This document shows positions 24,265 through 34,428 of a DNA stretch of 64,000 nucleotides, in pieces (positions within the stretch are counted from its first letter, which is position 1; the number at the start of each line of letters is the position of its first letter). Source of the stretch: Rotaria sordida (Eukaryota; Rotifera; Eurotatoria; Philodinida; Philodinidae); assembly GCA_905250125.1 (NCBI GenBank), contig CAJNOL010000041.1:124001-188000 (forward strand), written 5' to 3'. The position numbers and the translations under genes are program-made. The notes below the pieces were generated by a model. The model was not told the origin of the DNA, did not search any database, and saw only the letters and a program-made list of their open reading frames with translations.

Positions 24265-25471
24265 NNNNNNNNNNTATATATATATATATATATATATATA
24301 TTCTTTTTTATTATTTCCCTCTCGAATAATTGATTACTCCCTGAACGGTAATAGTATAATTAATTGTGTGCCATATTTGTTTCACAAAGACTTTTCTCGA
24401 AGATACAGATTGTATAATCTTTATATTGACTTATATAAACATCTGTCACAACAAGAAAAGAGTATCCTTATGTGAATTGATTGAATCCTATTGAAGAAAA
24501 TATCTATTACAAAATGACGGAATCAAAAAAAAAAAATTATAAAGAAAACTAACTAGAAATATAATCTTTATTGAAAGATAGTTTATATAAATATATTATC
24601 AAGTACTATATTTACTTGATTCAACATATGAATATTTATTTTTGTATATAAAAAGCAATAAATATCTATCAAATATATGAGATATGAAGAGAGAACTTCC
24701 ATCTCAATAATTAAAGTCAATATAATTAATCGAAATATTCAATTGACCTATAAAATTTGATATGAATGTTATTAGTGATGTATGAAAACCTTTAGCTTTT
24801 TATTTTTGTTGTAAATGTCTGTCATGTTCGTATAAAATGAATGAATAATACAGTTTTATCAGTAAAATTTGATGCTAATAATAATTTATTACGTTTGATG
24901 ATTCATCAATTGAATTTCTTTTTCTCAAGTAAAAGCAATCAAAGTAATCGCTTTTTTACGAGTATCATGATATATTTAACAATGACTTTTAAAAAAGAAA
25001 GTAATTTCTATAAAAATAATAAACATCAAATGACATTGAAACAAATATTGCTCAAAATGTTTATTTTAATACCAAAAAGAAAAGCTTTGTTTTTTCTTCT
25101 TGAAATATTTTCTGGTTTAAAATGCAATAAAAATAATGAAAATATAGTAACAAAAAAATACATATATATAGATGATTTTCCGAAAAAAAAAGACATTTAA
25201 CTACGAAAAAAAATTCTGAATTTATACAAAAAAAAACAAAGAATTTAGTCATTTAGAACGAGGCCAAGCATAGATCGAGGAAATCTCAAGAAAATTTTTC
25301 TAATCTGTTCCTCGTTTTTTTTTTCAGTTTTATTCCAATGGCTTCCGACTAAATGTTCATATACACAAAACAAAATATTTATCCTGAGATTTATCCTCTT
25401 AGAATGCCTTGCCATGTGATCTGTTTGACATTACAGCAAAAAAAAAAAAAAAAAAATTGAAGTTTTTTTAA
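23042..25471. other. Intergenic region with (TA)n and assembly gap
   Basis: Lies between the 3' ends of the LIM gene and the PACSIN gene. Contains the (TA)n tract with ten Ns at 24,265-24,274. An ATG-started 119-codon frame at 24,841-25,200 is Lys/Asn/Phe-rich and I do not accept it as a gene. A poly(A) run at 25,438-25,457 (minus-strand poly(T)) abuts the PACSIN stop. Confidence 0.5.
24236..24301. repeat. (TA)n microsatellite containing an N gap
   Basis: Alternating AT on both sides of ten Ns; the true length is unknown and the gap size is probably arbitrary. Confidence 0.95.
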
Positions 25472-26475
25472 TTAATCTTTTAATTCTTCAAATGATGGCC
25501 ATGCTGTATTTGTATCACTGCCAAAATGAGAATTCCACCATTGAATATCTTTCTCAGTATCATGAGAATTAATTCCTTTTGTAAATTGTTCAGACATTTC
25601 TTTGAGATGAGTATCTTTATCAATTAATAGAGATTGATGAAGAGCTGTAAATAATGCTTTAAATTGTGCCAATCGTTTTTTTTCAAATGCATGTGTACGA
25701 TCAAGTACTTCTTTCATTGAATTTTCATAATTTGGTCTTGAATTTTTCATTTCTTCAATATATTGTTGATATTTACTTTTAAGCGCTTCACATTCTTTTT
25801 TATAGGTACTAACACTTAATTTAACTTTTGTTTTTTGTTCTTCTTCAGCACCACGATCAGATTCAATAATTTTTTCAGCTGTTTCAGCTTTTTTTAATTG
25901 ACGATGAGCATCTTGATATTCTTTTTTAGCTTTATTAATTTTATCTAATAATTTAATCCATGATTTTTGTACTTGTTCAAAATCTCGTTCGAATTCTTTA
26001 ATTTTCTTGACATGTAAGATTGATTTACCATAATTTTCTTTTTTATAACTAGCCATTTTATCAATAACATTTTCTTGAAGACGTTGAACAATATCAGAAT
26101 GTGTATTAGCTATTTCTTTTGATGCTCGTATTACATCAATCCAACATTTTTTATTTGTACCAAATTCTTTTGTTTGACTAATTTCCTTTATACTTGTTGC
26201 TGACCATTTTTCCAAATCAGATATATAATTTCGTTCAATTTTAGCACGTTCAGAAAAAATATGAATGAATAAATCACATGAATCATATCCACCATTGCAA
26301 CGATCAATAGCTGCTTTATATTGATTTGGTTCACAAAAACCTTTGTCATACCATGGATTAGACAATATACGTTCTGGCGTTGTTTGACCCTGGGGAAAAA
26401 TACACTGCACTAAAAAATGAATGACAAAGATAAAATTGTATCATAGCAAATTGTATCAAAATGATAGAACTTACT
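25472..26475 (-). CDS. PACSIN/syndapin-like F-BAR protein lacking SH3
   Basis: Main exon 26409-25472 on the minus strand, 312 residues counting a start codon that appears to be split: upstream CAAACA|GTAAGT donor (exon base 26475) and TTTTTTAG|TGCAG acceptor join A to TG, making ATG in frame, with a 65-bp intron. Residues ~20-305 are a complete F-BAR domain of the PACSIN type (KGFCEPNQYK, SERAKIERNYISDLEKW, KNWIKLL-like helix, FEKKRLAQFKALFTAL) and it ends WPSFEELKD just after the DIQWWNSHFG motif. PACSINs bend membrane and recruit dynamin through a C-terminal SH3. Here the stop falls at the end of F-BAR and no donor precedes it, so SH3 and linker are absent. No alternative in-frame ATG exists near the domain start. 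Confidence 0.85.
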
Positions 26476-26996
26476 GTTTGATTTGATTGAATTAAAGATA
26501 ATCAGGTATATGTGTGTATAAAAAAATCGTCAATATTATTCAAAGTAAAACGATTATACACAACCCCTTTACAGGTCACGAATTATACAGTTCATGTTAT
26601 TGAGAAAATGAATTGTCAGAATAGTTTGTTATGGTGTGTATGTCGTCTGTTGGCGGAGTATATATATATATATATATACGAAGAACTGTGCTTTTTTTGT
26701 TCTGTTTTTTTTCGTTCTTCATCTTAATCGCCATAAGAACACGATGATAAAGGGGGTGGAAGCCTTTGAGAAATTTTATTGTTTGCAATATACATTTCTT
26801 TTTCTTTTCTCTCACTTTATTGCCCTTAAAAATAAATAAATGGCCTTATAATCGATGTGTGTTAGAACTACTCATAACTATCAGCTCCATATGGTGATCA
26901 TGAGAAGACAGGTGTGACTCACGCGTCCTTTATCTGTAGTATTCTCATCATGACATCATAATATTGATATAGTACATATGCAGCATTTTGTCAGTT

Positions 26997-27015
26997 TCTC
27001 TCTCTCTCTCTCTCC
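26997..27015. repeat. (CT)n microsatellite
   Basis: Nine uninterrupted CT/TC units before CCCTATGG. Confidence 0.85.
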
Positions 27016-28251
27016 CTATGGCATATCGAGCAAATGATTCACGTTGTCATGTAATGACACATTGAAATGCAATCTGATTCGACAATCTTTCAAAAATTCA
27101 TTTTTAATAATATGTATTTTTGTTATCATTAAAATTACTTTTTTTTCTCTCAAAAAATTTACGTCGTTCTAATTTTTATCTTTTTCGTTTGGGCATCAAT
27201 TTCTGAGCAATCATTTGTAGACAAAGTGAAAATTCATCATTCTCATTGTATTAACAAGATCGAATTATATTAAAATAATAAAAAAAAAAAAGAAAAATTT
27301 TGCCTTCTTGAATATTGTCCAAAATGAGAGGCATAGAGGTGTTGTAACATAAAAAAATAAACCTTTCATCAACCTTGATTTTATTAATGAAGTCTGCTCA
27401 TTTTCGTTAGGTTTTTTTTTTTCTTCAAAGAGCACGTATAAATGCCTTTGTAAGATATATATATACTTTCTAATTCATTCGTAACCATTTTTATGCATGC
27501 ATATATTTGTAATTCTTATTAACATTCATTAAAAAAAATCAAGACTATCTAACATTAACATTTTCATCTACATGACAAATTTGTAAGTATCAGAGCAACT
27601 CGTTGCTATGCGTCGTTATTTTCTATGATAAAATTTTGATGATTGTTGCAATTAAAATAAATATTTTCGTTTTCATCATGTCCTTGCTTGAGAATGTCAA
27701 TAAAAATTTCTTAATCGTTGTGCAATGTTACTACATTTAGTTGTCGTCAGAACCGATAATTCATGATGTTCGAAAGTATTTTTATTTTGTACGCAAAAAT
27801 TATAATGTCATCATAGAAAAAGAAAAATATTAAAAAATCAAACAGACTTTAAAATATCTTAATGATTATATTAATAAATATTTAAGAATATTATTCAAAT
27901 GATATTCAATCAAATGAATACAACTAAATATCGATTACTTGTTATCAATTGTAATTTTAGAACTCTTTAGTCTCGATAAACACTCACATAGTTCTATGGC
28001 CTTGACGTGATTAATGCAAGAATATCTATCGAGAGAGATCTGTTTTTTTTCGAGATTGATTCTAGTATATCTTGCTATCTATCACTGTCATGACTAATAT
28101 TAGTTAATTACTTTTTTGATAAACAGAATTGGTTACCCATACAAAAAACAACAAGTAATTAATTCAATCAAAAATTTTCATAATGTATTTTTTTGTTTTG
28201 TTATTATCTAAGTTGATATTAGATGCGTAAATTTAGTATTGGAAACAGGCG

Positions 28252-28388
28252 GGAGCGTACAGAGATTGAGTTCCAGAAAAAGGGATGTTGGATGAATAAT
28301 TTTCAAAATGCAGAGAAGGAGGATGCAGCGTGGATGAATTTGAGAAGCTGGAGGCCATCATGCTTTTCCTTCTGATAACTTACGCTCC
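28252..28388. mobile_element. 137-bp TIR element, copy 1
   Basis: Begins GGAGCGTA and ends TACGCTCC. Interior (TTGAGTTCCAGAAAAAGGG, GATTTTCAAA-like, GAATTTGAGAAGCTG) aligns with 44,981-45,114 in the same order. Too short to code for anything; MITE-like. Confidence 0.6.
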
Positions 28389-30801
28389 TATTCAACATGT
28401 CGTATACTAAAATTAGCTTCATAAATTCAAATAAGAAAGACAAAGACATTCTTACGAAATATGAATGCAAGATTCATATGCCACTAATCACATTCTGGTG
28501 CGAATATTATTCATTTAGAAAGGTGAATAAAAAGAATTAAATCATTTTTACAAAATAATCATCATGACTAAAAAAAATTCAAAACCATACTAACTTCTAA
28601 AAATTTCTCTCGTTTTTCTTTTGTGTTTACTCAAATGTACTTTTGAAAAAAACAACAAAACGAAAGAAAAACAATTGCATATATGAAGATTAAATTTAGA
28701 ATTTTTGAAAAATATTATTTAATTATAGTTTTTGTTAATGATATTAAATATAGTTTAGACTTTCTTGTTCCGGACACACATTGTTGATAGTTTATACGAA
28801 TTATGTTGCCTAATGATATGTTGCGTTTATTATTCTGTCATTGATCCACAATTGTTTATCGTCACTTGTAATGTCTTGAGGTAATACTTTTACTCGTCTA
28901 GATATGTTTAAAAAGACGATGAAACAAATAATTGTTAAGATTAAAAGTATGCAGGATTAGAGCATATATACAAATTGTGAGAATAGTATTGAGTCAACAA
29001 TTTCGTTGGTCAATATGAAATAAAGTAAGTAATTTTGACTTGATTCTGAAGTTATAGTTATGCATTGTATTGAAATGAAAAGTTGCAATCTCATAATTAA
29101 AAATTGAATTGAAATTGTCAATAGAAGACAATATAAAGAAAAGTTGAAATACTCTCTTTCTAAAGCACGCCATTTTTTATTTATTAATCGATTGCTTTTC
29201 AAGCATATTTCAATATACTTTTACTCATACGAACTTTGAAGGATTAAATCTTTCGTTTTTCTATTCAGCTTTATATTAGTGCCTTGTATCCTTGTACACA
29301 TTGGACCTAAAAGATCAATATTTGTTAAATAATTTCTTGCAGAATTATATAGAAGATTGGCTATTGTATATAAAATATAGGAATAACTATATCATTAAAG
29401 TTCTTTCAAGGCAATATGTGTCTCGTTTTCAATTTGTTGATCTTGACGCTATCGATTATTCATGTTCCATTGCACAATTATTATTCATATAACCTCCCCC
29501 CCCCTCTCTCTCCAATTATCAAGGTGAATAGAAGATTTCGAACCATATACTGAAGCGAATTGATTGTTGACGAATGAAAGATATTATGTAAGAAAAAAAA
29601 AGAATTATAAAATGATAAATCAACAAGTAGTTTAGTTTTCAAATATTCGATAGATTTTCATCTACATAAAAATGATGATACAATAATTCAGAAATCTTTA
29701 TATTGTATATACATTTATTAATTATTAACATAAACTACATCTTACAACAGGTTGATTTTCAATACTTTACTCGTCCTCATGATGCAATTAATTTCTATTT
29801 AGCAGATATGCATTGATTCTTTTTTCGGTTGTTATTCCGACAATTCATTATCTATAGAAAAAAAAAAGGCGTAGACGCATAACTGAATGGAATCAAAAGC
29901 TGACGTTTTAATGATTATTGAAAAGCATCTGTTACACGCTTTTATTTCTTTTCATAGAATAAACATTTAACTGCCATTATCAATGACATAGGCGGAACAC
30001 CGTCTGACAAAAGTTATTAACGGTGAATAGAATTGAATTTTTTTTTTAGATTCGCACAGTTTTACATACATCTTGTTTGTTGACTTTCTTAACCTTGATT
30101 TTATTTATTAGTAACAATGACCATGTATGCATAAAATTATATTAAAGAAGTGTACTTGAAGTTAGCAAACATTGATGTGTTATTTTTCCCTCATCAACAA
30201 AGCACATAGAATACAGTCAAATTCCATTCTTACTTATTGTCTTTTGCTCTCTTGAGAGACACATCGTCACTGACGACACGTAAATGATATATTTCTTTCC
30301 AGTAAACATGCATGCAAGATGATCTATAGATTGGCTAGGTTTTTTTTTGACATTAATTATACGAATATAGAAATACGATGTTATTTATATAAATGTTTAG
30401 ATTTTCTAGTAAATGTGAAATATTCCTCATGCGTACATATAAACTTCCTTTGCTCGATTCTTTAACACTAACGAGGTGCAAAGAAAGAAACCCTCATTTT
30501 TATTGATTCATCGTATGTCACGTCATTGTCATCATTTCTGTTGATTGTGTAGTATGATATGCTAAGCGACAAACGAAAGAAATTATCAAGGATATTACAA
30601 TGGAAAGAACAAGCAAAAAAAACCAATTCTAAGATATCAATAGCGACAACGACGATAGCAATATCTTATTGTATGAAAAAAAAAGAAAACAAGAGAAAAA
30701 AAGTCGCACTACTTTTTTTTTCACTACATACACATAATATTGTCCTTCTTTTTCTTTTCATTCGTTATGTATTTGTAATGTTCCCCAACCATCTATTAAT
30801 A

Positions 30802-30868
30802 TGAAAACGAAAAGAGAACGAGAAGAAAGAAGAACGAGAGAGACAGACAGACAGAGAGAGAGAGCGAG
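30802..30868 (+). repeat. Polypurine tract
   Basis: Almost pure A/G run with GAGA and GACAGACAGA units, giving the matching polypyrimidine strand. Confidence 0.7.
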
Positions 30869-32117
30869 TCACTTATGGGAGAGTACTCCGACTGTAAAAA
30901 AAAAAAAACGAAAAGTTCTCGACAACCGATCACGAAGAAAGTAGTGTGGAAGTACACGTGTATATATTTGCATCTTTGATACATCGAAAGAAACCACAGA
31001 ACACAATCAAATTCATCGATTAAATAGGAATCAAATAAAATATATCTTTACGCACGATTTATTCGTCACGGAAGATCGATGATAAACATCAATAGGTATG
31101 TACTTAAAGGCTGATTTTCCATATGCTAACAAATTATGTGTCTAATTTGAGTTCTTTTGCATATAATTACTTTCTATTCATGTACAATGTAATTATTTAT
31201 ATTCACAGTATAGTTCCATTGTACTAAAAGTGTGTGTTGTTTTTTATTCTGTACAAATATTACTAGCATATGACATTGACAGTCGTCTAAAAGAAAAAAA
31301 AGAAGTTTTTTTTTATCATTGAGGTCGTGTAGCTATACGATGAGATATAAGGAATGACAGTGACACAAACACAACAGTTATCACTTGATGTCTGGTGACT
31401 ATTATTAGTAGTAGATAAAAAAAAAACTACTAATAGATTGGCATTTGCTCCGAAAGAAGACTAATATAATGTGTTTTTTCCTACAGTAAATTGGTGATGT
31501 ATTCTTGCTCGAGACAAATCAATTCAGAAAAAGATGTACACGCGTCTTATGTTCTCTTGAATAATAGCTGAAGTAGGTATAGTCTTGATATGCTATAATG
31601 AGGTACTTTTTAGGTTTATTCATTCTTCTTCAAAGGTTTCTTCTTTTCTTACTTCTTACATATTACATACAATCATAAAAAATATATTCATTAATTATTT
31701 CTATACTTGATCAAGACAACTAACATGATTATTTTTGTAATATTAATGAGAATTTATAAGTGTCTGAAGATTGTTTCAAATAATTATTTTAAATATTTAG
31801 CTTTAATAAGGAAAAAAAGGAGACGACTATGTAATCTTCATAGAAGTGGATATATTCTAATAAATAAAAGAACAATGATATATATATGTATATAATATTA
31901 CTTACATCAGCTCAATTGGTATAAATAGGATCATATCATATTATACTTTTAGGCTTAGTCTGTCTCGAAGCGAAATGAGAGATTGATCTTTCTTTAATAG
32001 ACATTAAAACCAATTTTTAAGAATATTATTTATTCAATCTCTCTTCTCATCTTCCACTTGTTTTTTGTTTATAGTCAATGATTAACATTCATCTGGTTGA
32101 TATAGTTCATCTTTTCG

Positions 32118-33800
32118 ATGAGCCATTATTATTCTTCAACAATCATTATTGTTTTTGTCACTAGTTTGACATTTGTATTATCATTATCATCATCATCAAT
32201 AAAAGATAAAGTCGTATCGAAAAAGAATGGTACTTCATTGAATCTTCACAATCGAATATCATCACAAGGTGGTAAACTACGAAATATTTCAACAGCAATT
32301 CATGATCGTTTTAAACCTTCACATGAATGGAATGAAAATAATAATAATAATAATGACAAAATAGAAAAATCTGATGATGAATATTCTTCAACAAATGAAC
32401 AAATAGCAAATGTTGTCGTATTAACATCTCTTTCAGGTATTTATGTTTGGTGGCCAACTTTATTTGGTGGTGATGATTCATTTCATCTTCTACTTTCTCA
32501 AGAAGATGTACCACGTTTTCATGATGTAACTGGTGATGAATATGGTCATATCTATTTAACAGCACCACATGAACGTACTGTATATCGTTTACAATATTCA
32601 GATGGTTGGTGGATATCAAATTTTTCCAATCATTCCTTAATGAATTCAATTCGTAGTGAAATGCCATTATTTCTTAATATTCATCGTGTATCATCAATAC
32701 TTTATGTTTATGGTCATTCAGATATACAAGTAATTGATTTACTTGAACGACCACGTACACGTGGTTCAGCACCATTTATGAAACGTTTACGTGAATTAAG
32801 TCCAAATTTACGTATAAGTGATTTAATTATTGATCAATTAACATCTGATGGTTATATTATAGGTGATTCATATGGTTGGTGTATAGTTATACGTTGTTCA
32901 TTAAGTGTTAATGATTGTATATTTTTATTTAAAATTCCATCATCATATGATAGTCGTCCATATCCATGTTCAGCAACAATTGATTTCTCAAATAAAATGA
33001 TGTATTTAAGTTTAGAAGAAAAAATTCTTGCTGTACATCTTAATGAACAAACAAATTTTGATCGACGTTTTGTTTTAACTGAAAAAAGTGGACCACGTTC
33101 AACATTAGGTTATGATGATATTGTTATATATAATAATACAATTTTATATACTGATGTTCTTCGACCTATTTTACATATATGTCCATTAAAAAATTCAGAT
33201 CGATGTTTAAATTTATCACTTATATTTCCATCACCACAACGAACAATATTACCACTTCGTTTAAGTATTGTTAATGTACGAAATTTACGTCCACCTATAT
33301 TTGATGATGAAGATGAAATTGAATTGCATATAAATCAATCAGATACTCATTCATCACCATTGTCTCTTCGAACTCAAAATACAACAACTACTTATCAATA
33401 TCAAATTGTTGATATAACAACAATTCAATCTCATGAAATTCGACAAACAAGTTTAAATAGTATTTGGATGCTTATACTTGGTATTTTTATTGGTTTACTT
33501 CTTGGTGGTTTATCATTTATGATTTATTATATTATTTGGAATAAAAATCGACCAAAACTAAAAAAACCAATATCATCAACAAATGTACCTTCATCTTCAA
33601 CAAAAATATCTATACCAGAACGAAAACAATCTCTTCTCGATGAACGAAAACGTAGAAGTGAATCTGGAAGTAAATCATCATCGGATTCAGCAAAAAATCG
33701 TTTATTAGAAACAACAACAAATTCAAGTACTAGTGGTTCAAGTGAATGGACAACAATTACAACTAGTTCATTAAGTTATCAGCCAGATATTATTCTTTAG
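32118..33800 (+). CDS. Type I membrane protein with propeller-like ectodomain, family not recognised
   Basis: Single open frame of 560 codons from ATG to TAG with no intron, unusual beside its spliced neighbours. Residues 1-24 form a signal peptide (IIIVFVTSLTFVLSLSSS). The ectodomain, about 25-448, has a low-complexity Asn run near residue 75 followed by repeated beta-strand units of the type GIYVWWP, GHIYLTAPHERTVYRLQ, MMYLSLEEKILAVHLNE and IVIYNNTILYTDVL, suggestive of a YWTD/NHL-like six-bladed propeller, with several N-glycosylation sites. One transmembrane helix spans about 449-475 (WMLILGIFIGLLLGGLSFMIYYIIW), followed by a basic stop-transfer and an 85-residue Ser/Thr-rich tail. Function unknown; a receptor or adhesion role is a guess. 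An acceptor-like TTTATAG lies 43 bp before the ATG. Confidence 0.8.
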   Translation: MSHYYSSTIIIVFVTSLTFVLSLSSSSIKDKVVSKKNGTSLNLHNRISSQGGKLRNISTAIHDRFKPSHEWNENNNNNNDKIEKSDDEYSSTNEQIANVVVLTSLSGIYVWWPTLFGGDDSFHLLLSQEDVPRFHDVTGDEYGHIYLTAPHERTVYRLQYSDGWWISNFSNHSLMNSIRSEMPLFLNIHRVSSILYVYGHSDIQVIDLLERPRTRGSAPFMKRLRELSPNLRISDLIIDQLTSDGYIIGDSYGWCIVIRCSLSVNDCIFLFKIPSSYDSRPYPCSATIDFSNKMMYLSLEEKILAVHLNEQTNFDRRFVLTEKSGPRSTLGYDDIVIYNNTILYTDVLRPILHICPLKNSDRCLNLSLIFPSPQRTILPLRLSIVNVRNLRPPIFDDEDEIELHINQSDTHSSPLSLRTQNTTTTYQYQIVDITTIQSHEIRQTSLNSIWMLILGIFIGLLLGGLSFMIYYIIWNKNRPKLKKPISSTNVPSSSTKISIPERKQSLLDERKRRSESGSKSSSDSAKNRLLETTTNSSTSGSSEWTTITTSSLSYQPDIIL

Positions 33801-34086
33801 TTTTAATTATTCATTATTATTTTTTTATTGTTTTCATTTTCTTCCTTTATACATACATTTTCCAAGTCTTTTTTTTTTGTCTTTTCTTTTCGGTTTTTTT
33901 TTAAATTATTTTTTATTCTCTAGTTATAAAAATTATTTTATATGTGAATTGTTTCGTATGCGTCTTATGAAACAAAATGAAAAGCGAAACACTCAAAACA
34001 CAAAAAAAAAAAAAAAAAGGTTGTAGAAAGACCTTGATTACATGGATACAATATTGTCATTGTAATAGCACAATTATATTTTATAA

Positions 34087-34251
34087 TCATGAAACTTTTT
34101 TATCTTGATATCGATCACATAAAGATGGTGGTTTGTAACAGGATCCGATAGTTAATTTAAGCATAATGAAAATAGTACCAACAAGTAGAAAACCAATGAA
34201 AAGAAATATTGGCCAATCGAACATAATTGATGAATCAATAGATTTCGACAT
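34087..34251 (-). CDS. 54-residue single-pass membrane micropeptide
   Basis: Complete ATG-to-TGA frame of 55 codons on the minus strand. Residues 1-12 are polar, 13-33 form one strong hydrophobic helix (WPIFLFIGFLLVGTIFIML), and the tail holds two cysteines (GSCYKPPSLCDRYQDKK) and ends basic. A pyrimidine-rich TTTTTTCCAG acceptor sits 24 bp upstream of the ATG, as at other starts in this window. It lies between the 3' end of the plus-strand membrane protein (33,800) and the 3' end of GCP3 (34,429), transcribed with GCP3. I recognise no family; it may be a small integral membrane protein. Codon use matches the real genes. Confidence 0.6.
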   Translation of the reverse strand: MSKSIDSSIMFDWPIFLFIGFLLVGTIFIMLKLTIGSCYKPPSLCDRYQDKKVS

Positions 34252-34428
34252 AAATAATAACCGTTTTTTTTTTGTCTGGAAAAAAAGATCTATTTTAATA
34301 ACATAATCCCGAACAAAATAAGAAATCGTTTTTGTCTACAAGTTAGCACAAATGTATGCATACAAAAAAAAAAAACTATTGTGAGATTATCAAAAATGAA
34401 ATATATATATATATGTAGTAGAAAAGTT

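Larger units (their letters stand above)
26476..32117. other. Gene-poor 5.6-kb region upstream of PACSIN and of the 560-residue membrane protein
   Basis: Shared 5' flank of two divergent genes. Contains a (CT)n run (26,997-27,015), one copy of a 137-bp TIR element (28,252-28,388), a C/T-rich stretch at 29,493-29,512 and a polypurine tract (30,802-30,868). Short open frames here start with or lack plausible ATGs, are Lys/Phe/Ile-rich and overlap each other on both strands, so none is annotated. Confidence 0.5.

Noticed and set aside
24841-25200. ATG-started 119-codon open frame
   Set aside because: Lys/Asn/Phe/Ile-rich composition expected of AT-rich non-coding DNA, no signal or domain, no splice partners.
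31375-31435. Hairpin ACTATTATTAGTAGT...ACTACTAATAG as a miRNA candidate
   Set aside because: Stem of only about 12 bp with an A-rich loop, too short for a pre-miRNA.
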